NCBI GenBank assembly: GCA_019637435.1
Contig: JAHBVO010000002.1
Coordinates: forward strand, 1,527,519 to 1,591,518
Direction of reading: 5' to 3'
Source: Candidatus Obscuribacterales bacterium
GTDB taxonomy: Bacteria; Cyanobacteriota; Vampirovibrionia; Obscuribacterales; Obscuribacteraceae
DNA length: 64,000 bases
In this document: piece by piece, positions 19,503-29,539 of the stretch
Layout of the letters: every line of letters starts with the position of its first letter
Position numbering within the stretch: the first letter of the stretch is position 1
The notes under the pieces: model-generated
Told to the model about the DNA's origin: nothing
The model's input: only the letters and a program-made list of their open reading frames with translations
Databases searched by the model: none
Program-made: the position numbers and the translations under genes

Positions 19503-20081
19503 TTACTTGTTGCGACCGATTTGTTTGCGTATGGCTTCGTCGACGCCTTTAGGCCCGCCCATACCTTTGAGCACCCAGGCTGCACCGATGGCGAATGGGA
19601 CGAGCATGATCATCAAATCGATCATTGATATAGGCGCAAACCATATTCGCAGACCGCTGATAATCGAGAACACGATCATTACCAGGCTTACCGCCGAGAT
19701 AAGCCATCCCCAGACGCTCTTTGCATTGTAGAAAATCCATCCGACGCCGAGTAGAAACGGCAACATCAGATAGCCGATGCTGTTGCCCGACCAGCCCCAG
19801 AGTGATGCGTATCCGCTTGTGACATGCACATGATTGAAAAGGAGGAACAGTCCGACGAGAAGCAAGCCAATGCCGCCGAAGAACTGCAGGTCCGACTTTT
19901 GGACAGGATTTAAATCAGACTGTGATCGCAGTGTCTGCAACTCGCTCGAGTTTTCCGCTGGGGTGACCAGTCGTGTCTGTTGTTTGACTTCAGGCGTGAC
20001 GATATCGGCTTTCGATTCTTTCAGAATTGCTGCTTCCAGCTCCACAAGCTTTTTCTGAATGTGCTCGTCCTTCATCCGCAT
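19503..20081 (-). CDS. Four-helix integral membrane protein of unknown function
   Basis: 192 residues. The N-terminal 70 residues are soluble and helical (EHIQKKLVELEAAILKES). They are followed by four hydrophobic segments, at about 75-95, 103-122, 126-147 and 152-172, and a short basic tail. The layout resembles LiaF/DUF5668-like small membrane proteins, but no diagnostic motif is seen. It is upstream of, and nearly touching, thpR. Confidence 0.7.
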   Translation of the reverse strand: MRMKDEHIQKKLVELEAAILKESKADIVTPEVKQQTRLVTPAENSSELQTLRSQSDLNPVQKSDLQFFGGIGLLLVGLFLLFNHVHVTSGYASLWGWSGNSIGYLMLPFLLGVGWIFYNAKSVWGWLISAVSLVMIVFSIISGLRIWFAPISMIDLMIMLVPFAIGAAWVLKGMGGPKGVDEAIRKQIGRNK

Positions 20082-20393
20082 ATTTCAATCGTCCTGATTT
20101 TTCTGATGGCTGTCTGCAGAAATCCCCTATAAGCATATCACCAGAACATTAAAACTACTATGTTGGATGGCGGTTGAACCCTTCATGGGCGGGCAAATGG
20201 AGGCATTTGGTCGCACCACCGGTGGGGTTATCCTATATCGTTCGAAAGATTCGAATTAATCTGCGAATTAATATGTAAACCGCATGAACAGCCGTTTTTG
20301 TGGGGAAGATAATTTTATATGACTCTTGATCATTTGAGAGAACGCGGTTTAAATAGTGATATTGAGCGGGTTTTACTAGGAAGTCTGGTGCAA

Positions 20394-21755
20394 ATGAAGA
20401 GTAAGTGGTGGGTTTCGACCCTTCTCGCAGCGTCCACTGTTTTCGCGACCCAAGCGTCGCCGGCTGCTGCTGCGGATAGAACTACTCACACGTCAGCCGG
20501 CCCGGCCGCGCCGGTCGGTTTAGCCGATGGACCAGGTGTTTGGATGAACATCTGGAGCTATCCGGTTAACGATGTCGATGCCTATTGTCTTAAGTTGCAC
20601 AATTCCGGCGTGCGAAATCTGTTTGTTCAAACCTCGCGAAGCAACACCGAGTCGATTCGCCAACCGGAAGTTTTAAGCGCTTTGATCGATGGATGCCACC
20701 ACTATAAAATCCGTGTGATTGCCTGGTCTTTTCTAGAGCTTGCCAATCCTGAAGCCGATGCGCAGAAACTGGTTGATGCCGCAAGATTCCGCACTAAAAC
20801 CGGACAGTCGTTTGACGCGATTGCGCCGAACATGGAGAAGGATTTGAATCCGGCTAAGGTCGAGCGCATCAGTAAGGCTTTGCGAGCGGAACTCGGGTCG
20901 AGTTATCCGATGATTGCAGTTGTTTTTAGCCCGTTGAACAAAGCCACGCAAGTCGCGAACATTCCGTGGAAAATGCTCGACAAATACTACGATGTTATTG
21001 CTCCGATGAATTATTGGAATAGCAAATATGCGAAGCTGGAAGCTTATTCCTACACGCGTGACACCATCAAAAAAGTGCGCGAGCTTTGTGGGCGTCAGGA
21101 TGTTGAGATTCACATTATCGGCGACGGTATGAAAACGCACGCTCCTGAGATCAAGGATTTCATGAAAGCCTGTCATGACACGGCTGTCACCAGCGCCAGT
21201 CTCTATCCGTTCCACCAGATGACCGAAGAGCAGTTTCAATGTCTGACTCAGTACCATGAGTACTTCCCGGTTAATTCCAGATATCGTCTTGCCGCTTTTC
21301 GCGAGCTGATCAAGAGTGGTGCGATGCCGCGCCCGGTTCTTGATCCTGCAAAAGCGATGCCGAGAGGCGAGTTCTATCACATTCTCGCTCATAAGTTGAC
21401 CGGACGAAACGATATGCAAGAGGCAGAAGCTGTTCGCCTACTCATGGACTATGGTTTGGTTCCCGACCAGCACAAACAAGCATTTGCATCGAAGCCGCGG
21501 TATGTCGGTGAGGACATGGAGCATCGAGAAGCGTATGCGCTGGTTGCCAATTTGATTGAGGCTAAAGGTCGTGCTCAGAAGGCGGGGGTGAAACTGGATG
21601 GTCAGAAGCCGGTGAATCTTTTGCGCGCGCATAAGCGGGGCGACTGGTTCTCCCTGCCTGCTATGGCTGAACCGGCAAGTCCTCCGACCAAGCAGGTCCT
21701 CACATACATGGACGCGGCGCACATTATCTTGAGCGCAGAACACGATTTTCGCTAA
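20394..21755 (+). CDS. Secreted TIM-barrel glycoside-hydrolase-like protein
   Basis: The frame opens at 20319, but the ATG at 20394 with AGGAAG upstream gives a proper signal peptide (STLLAASTVFATQASPAAAA) and 453 residues. Residues 45-320 have the alternating pattern of a beta/alpha barrel: GVWMNIWSYP, VRNLFVQTS, YKIRVIAWSF, FDAIAPNMEKD, MIAVVF, YDVIAPMNYWN and VEIHIIGDG. The acidic residues in NMEKD are candidate catalytic or substrate-contacting positions. The C-terminal part (320-450) is helical, SLH-like in length but without clear SLH motifs. Enzymatic activity is an inference from fold pattern only. Confidence 0.68.
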   Translation: MKSKWWVSTLLAASTVFATQASPAAAADRTTHTSAGPAAPVGLADGPGVWMNIWSYPVNDVDAYCLKLHNSGVRNLFVQTSRSNTESIRQPEVLSALIDGCHHYKIRVIAWSFLELANPEADAQKLVDAARFRTKTGQSFDAIAPNMEKDLNPAKVERISKALRAELGSSYPMIAVVFSPLNKATQVANIPWKMLDKYYDVIAPMNYWNSKYAKLEAYSYTRDTIKKVRELCGRQDVEIHIIGDGMKTHAPEIKDFMKACHDTAVTSASLYPFHQMTEEQFQCLTQYHEYFPVNSRYRLAAFRELIKSGAMPRPVLDPAKAMPRGEFYHILAHKLTGRNDMQEAEAVRLLMDYGLVPDQHKQAFASKPRYVGEDMEHREAYALVANLIEAKGRAQKAGVKLDGQKPVNLLRAHKRGDWFSLPAMAEPASPPTKQVLTYMDAAHIILSAEHDFR

Positions 21756-22126
21756 GAAACAGCGGGCGACTTTGCTGAAGTCAAGCTCTGTCTTGTTTCA
21801 GAGCCAGGCAGAAAAATTTTCTGTTTCGGCACTTGCAAGGCTATCGCGATCCTTGAAAGAGGCGTATGATATTTAGCATGAATATAGATGAGTTTCGTCC
21901 ACGATAACTCATTTGCTGCCGTTTTCTTTTGCAGGGAGCCTCGCTATTCAAGAGGGTTTCCTTCGAAAGGCGTTTGATGTTTTCAACCAATAAAACAAAC
22001 TACCAAACTACCGGATTCAAAGTTATTCGCGCCCTCCGCGATCGCAATCTCGTTTCACTCGGGATGACTCGATCGGGAGGCGTTGGTGTTTCCTGACAAA
22101 CCCCAGTTCTCCAGGGAGGATTGCCC
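21756..22126. other. Intergenic region upstream of hpf
   Basis: 371 bp without a supportable gene. It contains the strong hpf ribosome site AGGGAGGA (22113-22120). I see no convincing sigma-70 promoter by eye and no tRNA-like fold. Long-form HPF genes often have complex stress promoters, so the regulatory content is likely but not demonstrated. Confidence 0.4.
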
Positions 22127-22717
22127 ATGCAAGTCACGGTTACTGGTCGCAACATTGAAGTTACGCCCGCACTTAAGGACTACGTGATCGATAAGCTTCA
22201 GCGCGCGCAGAAGCACTTCGACCATGAGATCCACTGCAAGGCGATGCTGAGCGTTGCGAAGAATCCATCTATTGCCAAGAGTCAGACCGCCGAAGTGACT
22301 GTGCAATTGAATGGACAGACTATCCGAGGCGCCGAATCGACGGAAAACATGTACGCTTCAATCGACTTTGTTGCTGACAAAATCGAGCGACAGCTGCGCA
22401 AATACAAGACGCGATATTCAACCAAAGGTCATCAGAAGAGTAAGGACCGCCATCTCAGAGTCGTCACCGAGGAGGAACTGGAGAACGAACCAGCCGGAGA
22501 AGGTGAAGAACAGGACTTCTCAATCGAGATTGTTGGTCCCAAGATTGTGCGCTCCAATCAGATCAAGCTTGAAACCATGATGCCTGATGAGGCTTGCAAA
22601 CATATCGATTTGCTCGAGCACGAGTTCTTCATGTTCATCAATGCGGAAACCGGCAAGGTCAGCACGCTTTATCACAGGCGCGACGGCAACTTCGGTTTGA
22701 TTGAACCGCACTATTAA
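22127..22717 (+). CDS. hpf: Ribosome hibernation-promoting factor, long form
   Basis: 196 residues. The N-terminal HPF/YfiA domain (MQVTVTGRNIEVTPALKDYVIDKL, to about residue 95) binds the ribosome. After an acidic linker, the C-terminal domain (about 132-192, with HEFFMFINAETGKVSTLYHRRDGNFGLIEP) dimerises 70S particles into 100S. The ATG at 22127 has GGAGGA 6 nt upstream; a TTG at 22121 is overlapped by that site and rejected. Single-gene unit. Confidence 0.95.
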   Translation: MQVTVTGRNIEVTPALKDYVIDKLQRAQKHFDHEIHCKAMLSVAKNPSIAKSQTAEVTVQLNGQTIRGAESTENMYASIDFVADKIERQLRKYKTRYSTKGHQKSKDRHLRVVTEEELENEPAGEGEEQDFSIEIVGPKIVRSNQIKLETMMPDEACKHIDLLEHEFFMFINAETGKVSTLYHRRDGNFGLIEPHY

Positions 22718-22975
22718 ACGAAACTCGCGAAAGGTTTTTGAGAAGAAACAAAGTTGGGGCAGGACCGTCTGTCCTTGACATGCTGGTTGCGACCAGATGC
22801 ACAGCCTGGTTGACGGGGTGTGCGGACTTTTGACAACTTCGGTTTATAAACACTTTCATCTTTCTAGGAGAAAGCCCATTTATGTTCTTGCTGAATCCTT
22901 TAGAATCCATAGGTGAATTTCTTACTAAATGTCATGAGTAATAGGCAGTTTCGATAGGTGGGTAACCGGTTTACG

Positions 22976-25900
22976 ATGCACGGAAATCAGAAAAAACAGG
23001 CACTGGCTCTTGCGCTTGCATCCCTTCTCAGTTCTCAATTGGCTACTGTAGCGGGCGCGCAGGACTATCAAGGCGACCCGGGCGCCGTTGATTTGAACAA
23101 CCAGGGCGTGCGCGCGCTTGAGGCGAAGAACTATCCATTGGCGTTTCAAAAACTTGAAGCCGCGGTGAAGCTTGACCCGAATTACAAGAAAGCAAGCTCC
23201 AATCTGGGTATCGCCTATAACAACTATGGTTTGGGACTCGCTCAAAACAAGAACTATGCCGAGGCAATCAAGTATTTCCACAAAGCCTTTTACCTCGATC
23301 CGACCAACCTGGTGACGAAGAAAAACTTGGGCATCGTAATTTCGAGTTTGAATCGTGATCCAAACAGCTTCCAGGATCGCGTAGACCTTGGTGATGATGC
23401 GAGAAAGCAAGTGCGTTCGCCGCAAGACTGGGCTGGACCAATTGTTGAGTATCAGGCGGCATTGCTGATTAAGGACGATCCGGGAGTTCGTGAAAAGCTA
23501 GGCGATATCTACAGTTTCATTCAAAAGTACGATAAGGCGATCACTGAATATCAGAACGGGATTCGCATCAAGGATTCTGCCATTCTGGAAGTGAAACTGG
23601 CGCGCGCTTATATGGCAAAGAATGACGTTGCCACCGCCATTGGTGCCCTAGGTAGAGCTTTGAAGTTGAACTCGACCGATCCCGATGTGCTCGATGCGCT
23701 CGTCGCTGCCTGGGGAGAGGCTGTTAAGGCCAATCCGCTTTCGCCGGATAACCACGTCGGTTTAGGACAGGCGTTCCAATATAAAGGTGATTTCGATCAA
23801 GCGAAGGAAGAATATCTCGCTGCGATCCGTTTATCCAAAGGAACACAAAACCCTACTGCTCAAGCGCTTCTTGCTAAGCTTGATGACGCTAAGAAAAAAG
23901 CTCAAGTCGACAATCTGATCAACTTGGGTTACGAGTATCAGACTGGTGGCAAGTTTAAACAAGCACTGGATCAATACTTGATGGCGTTGAAGTTGTCACC
24001 GAACGATGACACCATCTGGGTCAACCTTGGTACGGTTTACCAGGCGATGAAGGATTATCCGAACGCGATCAAAGCCTACAAGCAAGCCCTCAACTTCAAA
24101 AAGGATAACGCCGACGCTATTAAGGGGATTCAGACGGCAACTGATGCTCAGCAAGATCAGCGTATCGACGCGCTCGGAAAATCTGGTAACGACGCGTTCA
24201 AAGCGGGCCGTTACGACGAGGCGATTGCAGCATATCTCGAGTTGTTGAAGATCGACAATAAAGATGCGGGGGTTCACTTCAACCTTGGTGCCGCGTATCA
24301 AGCCAAGAAAGATCTAGACTCTGCGTTGCGCGAATACGCCGCTGCCAAGTCGCTGGATCAGAAGAACCAGAGTTACGCCGACGCGTACGATGAGGCGATG
24401 GACTTGAAGGCGCAGCCGCTTCTCGATAAAGCTCTCGCGTTGCACAAAGAGAAAAAATACGCCGAAGCAATTCCTGCGTACCAAGAATATTTGAAGATCC
24501 GCGATAAGAATGATGAGGTTTGGTACAACCTTGGTGCCGCTCAGTATTCTTATCTCGACTACAACCGCGCCGAGCAGTCGTATCAGAAAGCATATGACCT
24601 CGATCCGAAAGGTCGTGTGGATGTTCTCTACTTCATAGGCACCATTGATGAGAATAATGGCAAAGGTCCCGAAGCGCTTACTGACTACACTACATATGTT
24701 CAGAAAGCACCGAACGGTACCTACGTCAAAGAGGCTAATGAGAGAATTGCCGCTCTTCGCAAAGACGTAAGCAACACGGTCAAGATTAAGTCGGAAGAAG
24801 ATCGCGCGAAGGAAACAGCTGCGTTTGATGCTTTCCAAAAGGCAGTTGCATTGCAGAAGCAAAACCAATACGACCAGGCGCTTCCGCTGTATCAAACAGC
24901 AATTCAGAACATGCCGAACAACCCGGACTTCGTCTATGGTTTAGGTACACTGTTGCAAGCGATGGATAAGTACGATGAGGCTATCGCGCAGTATCAGAAA
25001 GCGAAGTCGCTTAACGCGAAAGGCGACAACAAAATCATGGACGAAGCAATTCAGTCCGCGAATCAGGATAAAGCGCAGCCAATCGTCGACGCAGCTGTTA
25101 AGAAGCAGCAAGAGGGCGATAACGCAGGCGCAATTCCAATGTACTTGCAGGCACTACAGCTGATACCAGAGAATGGCAAGATTTGGACGAACCTTGGTAG
25201 TGCATATCAGCAAACAGACCAATTTGAAAAAGCAAGAGATGCATACAAGAAGGGCTTCGACACTGATTCTAAGAGTGAAGTCGGCAACTTGTACCTCATG
25301 GGCGTGATTGATGAAAACTTTGGCAAGGGTCAATCTGCCTTCGAGTTGTATGACAGGTATCTAAAGGCTGCTGGCAGTGGTGGTGCTTATTACACGGCGG
25401 CTAAATCTCGTTGGGATGCGCTGAAGAAGAACGTAACTGATACGCAGAAATTGGCTACGCAGGGCGAGCTTGCAAACGCCAAGATTGCAGAGGACTCTTA
25501 CAACGCTGGTATACAACTGCAGAAAGACTCGAAGTTCGACGAAGCAATTGCTGAGTATCAGAAAGCGGCTGCTGCTATTCCAACAGAGTTTGCGTATCCA
25601 TTCGCGATTGGAACTGCGTATCAGGGCAAGGGCGACAACGCTAATGCGAAGACCTACTATCAAAAGGCTCTTTCACTCACGAAAAACAAAGACCAGATCA
25701 AGCAAATTAATGACTTGCTGACAGGTTTGACGGAGGCAGATGCCGCGCCGCTAATCGACGAAGCCAACAAAGCATATGCTGCGAGTGACTTCCAGACTGC
25801 GGCTCAGAAGTATGATGCAGCCTTGAAGATTACTCCTAACAATGCTGACGCCTGGACGTTCCTGGGTGCTAGCTATCAGAATCTCGGCGACTTTGCTAAA

Positions 25901-26803
25901 GCGCGAAATGGCTACGAGCAAGGCTACAAGATTGGAGGCAAAGCGAAGGCCGACAACCTGTATTTCCTGGGCGTGCTGGATGAGAACGACGGCAATGCAA
26001 GTAATGCGCTCATGCACTACACGCAATACATTCAAGTATCGCCGAGTGGTGGATTCCGAGCCCAGGCTGAACAGCGCTTGAAAGACATCAAAGCAAACCC
26101 GACGAGTCTGCAGAAGATTCAAACCGCTGCGCAACAAGCGCAAACGGCGGAAACGCAACAAGCATACAACGATGCGATCAAGTTGCAGGGCGAACAGAAA
26201 TACGACGATGCGCTGGCTGCCTACGGCAAAGCTATTACAGCATCGCCCAGCGAAGCAGCCTACTACTACGCGCGTGGTACTTGCTATCAAGCTCGTAACG
26301 ACGAGAGTAAGAACGATATCGCATCCGCTCTGGCTGATTACGACAAAGCTATCTCGCTTGCTCCGCAAGAGAAGGCTTACAAAGAAGCTGCAACTAACCT
26401 GCGGGCATTCCAAGCTCAACCGCTCATCGACAGCGCTATCAAGAAGCAGACGACAGCATTGCCTGACGGTAAGTATGATCTCGCCGGAGCTATCGCTGAC
26501 TACCGCGCTGCTCTCAAGATCAACGACGACGCCAGCACACACCTCAACCTCGGAACGGCTCTGCAAGCCAATAACGACAATACAGGTGCGTTGCAAGAGT
26601 ACACCGCGGCAATCAACAAGAACGCGACTCTTGCCGATGCCTACTACTATCGCGGCTTGATCTACGAAGACCTGAAGCAAAACGAAGCTGCTCGCAAAGA
26701 CTACACGAAGTACTTGCAACTGCAGCCCGCAGGCGCCAACGCTGCCGCCGTCAAAGATGGCTTGAAGCGCGTCGCCCCAGCCGCGCCAGGCAAGAAGCGC
26801 TAA
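22976..26803 (+). CDS. Giant secreted TPR protein with ~222-residue super-repeats
   Basis: 1275 residues from the ATG at 22976; a GTG at 22958 is a possible earlier start. It begins with a signal peptide (ALALALASLLSSQLATVAGA). More than twenty TPR units follow. In the C-terminal two thirds, a higher-order block recurs about every 222 residues. Each block opens with (A)QP(L/I)(L/V)D-A (near 478, 699, 922 and 1146) and includes GVIDEN(D/F)G-style sequence inside non-canonical TPRs. It ends in PGKKR. TPR scaffolds bind partner proteins; none is identified here. It converges with lgt, with only 3 bp between stops. Confidence 0.87.
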   Translation: MHGNQKKQALALALASLLSSQLATVAGAQDYQGDPGAVDLNNQGVRALEAKNYPLAFQKLEAAVKLDPNYKKASSNLGIAYNNYGLGLAQNKNYAEAIKYFHKAFYLDPTNLVTKKNLGIVISSLNRDPNSFQDRVDLGDDARKQVRSPQDWAGPIVEYQAALLIKDDPGVREKLGDIYSFIQKYDKAITEYQNGIRIKDSAILEVKLARAYMAKNDVATAIGALGRALKLNSTDPDVLDALVAAWGEAVKANPLSPDNHVGLGQAFQYKGDFDQAKEEYLAAIRLSKGTQNPTAQALLAKLDDAKKKAQVDNLINLGYEYQTGGKFKQALDQYLMALKLSPNDDTIWVNLGTVYQAMKDYPNAIKAYKQALNFKKDNADAIKGIQTATDAQQDQRIDALGKSGNDAFKAGRYDEAIAAYLELLKIDNKDAGVHFNLGAAYQAKKDLDSALREYAAAKSLDQKNQSYADAYDEAMDLKAQPLLDKALALHKEKKYAEAIPAYQEYLKIRDKNDEVWYNLGAAQYSYLDYNRAEQSYQKAYDLDPKGRVDVLYFIGTIDENNGKGPEALTDYTTYVQKAPNGTYVKEANERIAALRKDVSNTVKIKSEEDRAKETAAFDAFQKAVALQKQNQYDQALPLYQTAIQNMPNNPDFVYGLGTLLQAMDKYDEAIAQYQKAKSLNAKGDNKIMDEAIQSANQDKAQPIVDAAVKKQQEGDNAGAIPMYLQALQLIPENGKIWTNLGSAYQQTDQFEKARDAYKKGFDTDSKSEVGNLYLMGVIDENFGKGQSAFELYDRYLKAAGSGGAYYTAAKSRWDALKKNVTDTQKLATQGELANAKIAEDSYNAGIQLQKDSKFDEAIAEYQKAAAAIPTEFAYPFAIGTAYQGKGDNANAKTYYQKALSLTKNKDQIKQINDLLTGLTEADAAPLIDEANKAYAASDFQTAAQKYDAALKITPNNADAWTFLGASYQNLGDFAKARNGYEQGYKIGGKAKADNLYFLGVLDENDGNASNALMHYTQYIQVSPSGGFRAQAEQRLKDIKANPTSLQKIQTAAQQAQTAETQQAYNDAIKLQGEQKYDDALAAYGKAITASPSEAAYYYARGTCYQARNDESKNDIASALADYDKAISLAPQEKAYKEAATNLRAFQAQPLIDSAIKKQTTALPDGKYDLAGAIADYRAALKINDDASTHLNLGTALQANNDNTGALQEYTAAINKNATLADAYYYRGLIYEDLKQNEAARKDYTKYLQLQPAGANAAAVKDGLKRVAPAAPGKKR

Positions 26804-26806
26804 GCG

Positions 26807-27622
26807 CTAGTCTGGGATGGGGACGGTGATGCCTTTTTTCTTGTAGTAGGCGAGGAGTGCCAGAAACAGGATGCTCGCGATGATTAGGCTGGCGGCGCTG
26901 GCTATGATTGGGACTGGGGTTTCGCCGGCCATGATGCTGTCGACGCGGATTGGTTCGATCATCAGGCGGCCGAGGGAGTAAAGATCGATGTAGAGGAGAA
27001 ACGTGAGACCAGGGTATTTGTAGAGTTTCTTCGATGCGAAGTGATAGAGAAACAGAAAGACGAGAAGGTTCCAAATCGATTCATAAAGAAAGGTCGGATG
27101 GAAGTACTCGTGACTGAAATACTGATAGGGTCTCGATTCTCTAGGGATAAAGAGTTTCAGCGGAAAGTTGTCCGGCACGGGTTGTCCGAAGGCTTCGGAA
27201 TTGAAGAAGTTTCCCCAGCGGCCGATTGCTTGCGCTAGAGGCATGACGCAACCGCCGAGATCGAAGCAGCGAAGCACAGGAAGTTTAGCAATTCGACTAT
27301 AAATTGCAGCGGTTAAGAAACCGCCGATGATACCACCGTGAATCGACATTCCTCCGTGCCACATCGCAAATATTTCGAGTGGCTGTGACCAGAAGCTGGA
27401 CCAGTTCAAAGCGACGAAGTAGAGACGTCCACCGATGATGCCACCGATGAACGAAATGAGACAGAGGTTCGTCACTTGCTCCGGATCTAGTTTCCATCGG
27501 CGCGCCAGATGATGCGCCATGATAGCGGCTATCACAAATCCGGTCGCAATGAGCAAACCATACCAGCGGATGGTTACGAAGCCGACGTTTATAACGAACG
27601 CGCCAGGCGACTGAAAGTGCAT
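26807..27622 (-). CDS. lgt: Prolipoprotein diacylglyceryl transferase
   Basis: 271 residues with about seven hydrophobic segments. It transfers diacylglycerol from phosphatidylglycerol to the lipobox cysteine. Family blocks are IRWYGLLIATGF, HGGMSIHGGIIGG and the signature GRWGNFFNSEAFG. The lipoprotein-type PPIase in this window is a plausible substrate. The start MHFQSPGAFVINVGF is the usual N-terminus. It ends 3 bp from the convergent TPR gene, with no room for a dedicated terminator. Confidence 0.95.
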   Translation of the reverse strand: MHFQSPGAFVINVGFVTIRWYGLLIATGFVIAAIMAHHLARRWKLDPEQVTNLCLISFIGGIIGGRLYFVALNWSSFWSQPLEIFAMWHGGMSIHGGIIGGFLTAAIYSRIAKLPVLRCFDLGGCVMPLAQAIGRWGNFFNSEAFGQPVPDNFPLKLFIPRESRPYQYFSHEYFHPTFLYESIWNLLVFLFLYHFASKKLYKYPGLTFLLYIDLYSLGRLMIEPIRVDSIMAGETPVPIIASAASLIIASILFLALLAYYKKKGITVPIPD

Positions 27623-27838
27623 GCAAAGAGGCTCCCTTTCTTACGCTTCTCTTTATAGCAAACGAACGCTTGCGGAAACGGCTAGGTTTCTAACACAACG
27701 CATTAATCATTCCGTTTCCATTCCGCTTCCCTTCAGTTTTGCGTATATATGCGCGCTATGTCCGAATTTAGAATGACATCACTGTAAAGGAACGATCCGC
27801 AACACCGGCTAAAATGGTGGCATCACACGGAGGTGTTT

Positions 27839-29344
27839 ATGGCCAAGGCGCGATCTCGCTGGACCTGTCAGGGATGCGGTTTTCAAACATCCGGATTTCT
27901 GGGGCGTTGCACGGAATGCGGCAGTTGGGGTTCCATGGTCGAGGAGGTTTCCTCGCTCGACAGCCAGAGCGCTTTCTCGAAAAACGTGACTCGCTCGGTT
28001 TTGTCATCCGACGGTCAGGAATCGACTAAACCAACCCTCTTACAAGATCTTAAGGCGTCGCACTCCGAACGTATATTCACCGGGATCCCTGGATTGGATG
28101 AGGTGCTCGGCGGTGGTTTCGTTCCCGGAGCGGTGATTCTTCTCGCCGGTGATCCTGGTATTGGAAAGTCGACATTACTTTTACAGGTTGCTCGACACGT
28201 CAGCGCAGAGAAGGAGGTTCTCTACGTTGCCGGCGAGGAATCCGCGATGCAAGTTAAGTTGCGTGCGAGTCGGCTCAACATGCAGGACTCGCGCGTTCAT
28301 GTCGACACGCAACAGGACTCGGTAAAAATTTCGGAGACGATGCAAGAGTTCTCTAATGGTGTCGCAATCATTGATAGTATCCAGTCGATTTTTCATAGAG
28401 ACATAACAAGCGCGGCTGGCTCCGTGAGCCAGGTTCGGGAGTCGGCGCAAATAATAATCAACTCCGCGAAGGCAGCGAATATTGCCACCATTCTGGTCGG
28501 GCATGTCACCAAAGAAGGTTCGATCGCAGGACCTCGAATCCTGGAGCACATGGTTGATGTCGTGCTTCACTTCGAGGGCGATCGCACTCGCCAATTGCGA
28601 ATTTTGCGACCGAACAAAAATAGATTCGGTTCGACTTCAGAGATTGCGATCTTCTCGATGACGGAAGGTGGGTTGAACGAGGTCGGCAATCCAAGCGAGT
28701 TTCTGCTTGGTGACCGTTTAAACAAAATGGGGTCCAAACAAGCGCCTTCCGGTACGGCCGTCATCGCGACCGGCGAAGGCACCCGCACCTTGCTGTTGGA
28801 AGTTCAAGCCCTGGTTAGCGTCACGACTTATTCTGCGCCTCGTCGATTGGCGAATGGATGGGATAGCAACAGGCTTCTGCAGCTGATTGCCGTTCTCGAA
28901 AAGAAGGTCGGTTTAGGTCTTGCTCGCGCGGACATCTACGTCAATATCGTAGGCGGCATCGACATCGATGATCCAGCCGGGGACCTCGGCGTAGGCGTTG
29001 CCATCGCTACTTCGCTGCTGGATCGATCCGTGGATTCGTCCACGATTTTCATTGGCGAAGTTGGTTTGACCGGCGAAGTTCGACCTGTCGTGATGCTGGA
29101 GCATCGTGTGAAAGAGGCGGCGCGTCTGGGTTTCAAACGAGCAATTGTGCCTAAATGCAATTTGCCGATTAATATTCGGTCTAAACAGATGGAAGTTATT
29201 GGCGTGGAGACTTTGACCGAAGCGCTTCTCATCGCGATGCCCGGAATCGATTTCTCGAAATCCGAGAAGAAGAAAGATGATGCGGTGTTCGCGGCGGCAA
29301 TGCAAGACAAAGATTTTCCGCTGGACATGAAACCGTTTATGTAA
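27839..29344 (+). CDS. radA: DNA repair protein RadA (Sms)
   Basis: 501 residues from the ATG at 27839 (GGAGGT at 27829-27834); the in-frame GTG at 27833 overlaps that site and is rejected. It has the N-terminal zinc finger Cys10/Cys13/Cys24/Cys27, Walker A GDPGIGKST at about 104, the RadA-specific KNRFG motif at about 260 and a Lon-like C-terminal domain. It is a hexameric helicase that promotes branch migration in recombination and, in naturally competent species, in transformation. uvrC follows on the same strand. Confidence 0.96.
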   Translation: MAKARSRWTCQGCGFQTSGFLGRCTECGSWGSMVEEVSSLDSQSAFSKNVTRSVLSSDGQESTKPTLLQDLKASHSERIFTGIPGLDEVLGGGFVPGAVILLAGDPGIGKSTLLLQVARHVSAEKEVLYVAGEESAMQVKLRASRLNMQDSRVHVDTQQDSVKISETMQEFSNGVAIIDSIQSIFHRDITSAAGSVSQVRESAQIIINSAKAANIATILVGHVTKEGSIAGPRILEHMVDVVLHFEGDRTRQLRILRPNKNRFGSTSEIAIFSMTEGGLNEVGNPSEFLLGDRLNKMGSKQAPSGTAVIATGEGTRTLLLEVQALVSVTTYSAPRRLANGWDSNRLLQLIAVLEKKVGLGLARADIYVNIVGGIDIDDPAGDLGVGVAIATSLLDRSVDSSTIFIGEVGLTGEVRPVVMLEHRVKEAARLGFKRAIVPKCNLPINIRSKQMEVIGVETLTEALLIAMPGIDFSKSEKKKDDAVFAAAMQDKDFPLDMKPFM

Positions 29345-29376
29345 ATCGAGTTTCAGTCAGGACCGCTCCCGGTGGG

Positions 29377-29393
29377 ACGGGCGAAGCCCGTTT
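29377..29393 (+). terminator. Weak hairpin after radA
   Basis: Six-bp stem ACGGGC/GCCCGT with GAA loop, followed by TTAAAC, 32 bp past the radA stop. The short T-tract makes it a weak candidate. Confidence 0.35.
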
Positions 29394-29539
29394 AAACATC
29401 CGGCCCGTAAACATCCGGCCTTGAAAGAACAATGAATCTTTAATTGCTAAAGGTTCCGAGCCTAGTAAAATCTGAATATGATGTGACCAGCGATAGTTGT
29501 CGTGGGCTGTTCGCAGTCCGGACGACGTCAGTTTCCATA

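Noticed and set aside
20082..20318. Possible structured RNA in the gap before the TIM-barrel gene
   Set aside because: Only short dyads (ACCACCGGTGG, repeated CGAATTAAT) are seen; no tRNA or known riboswitch fold could be drawn.
22760..22860. Two TTGACA hexamers before the giant TPR gene
   Set aside because: Neither has a plausible -10 hexamer at 16-18 bp, so no promoter is claimed.
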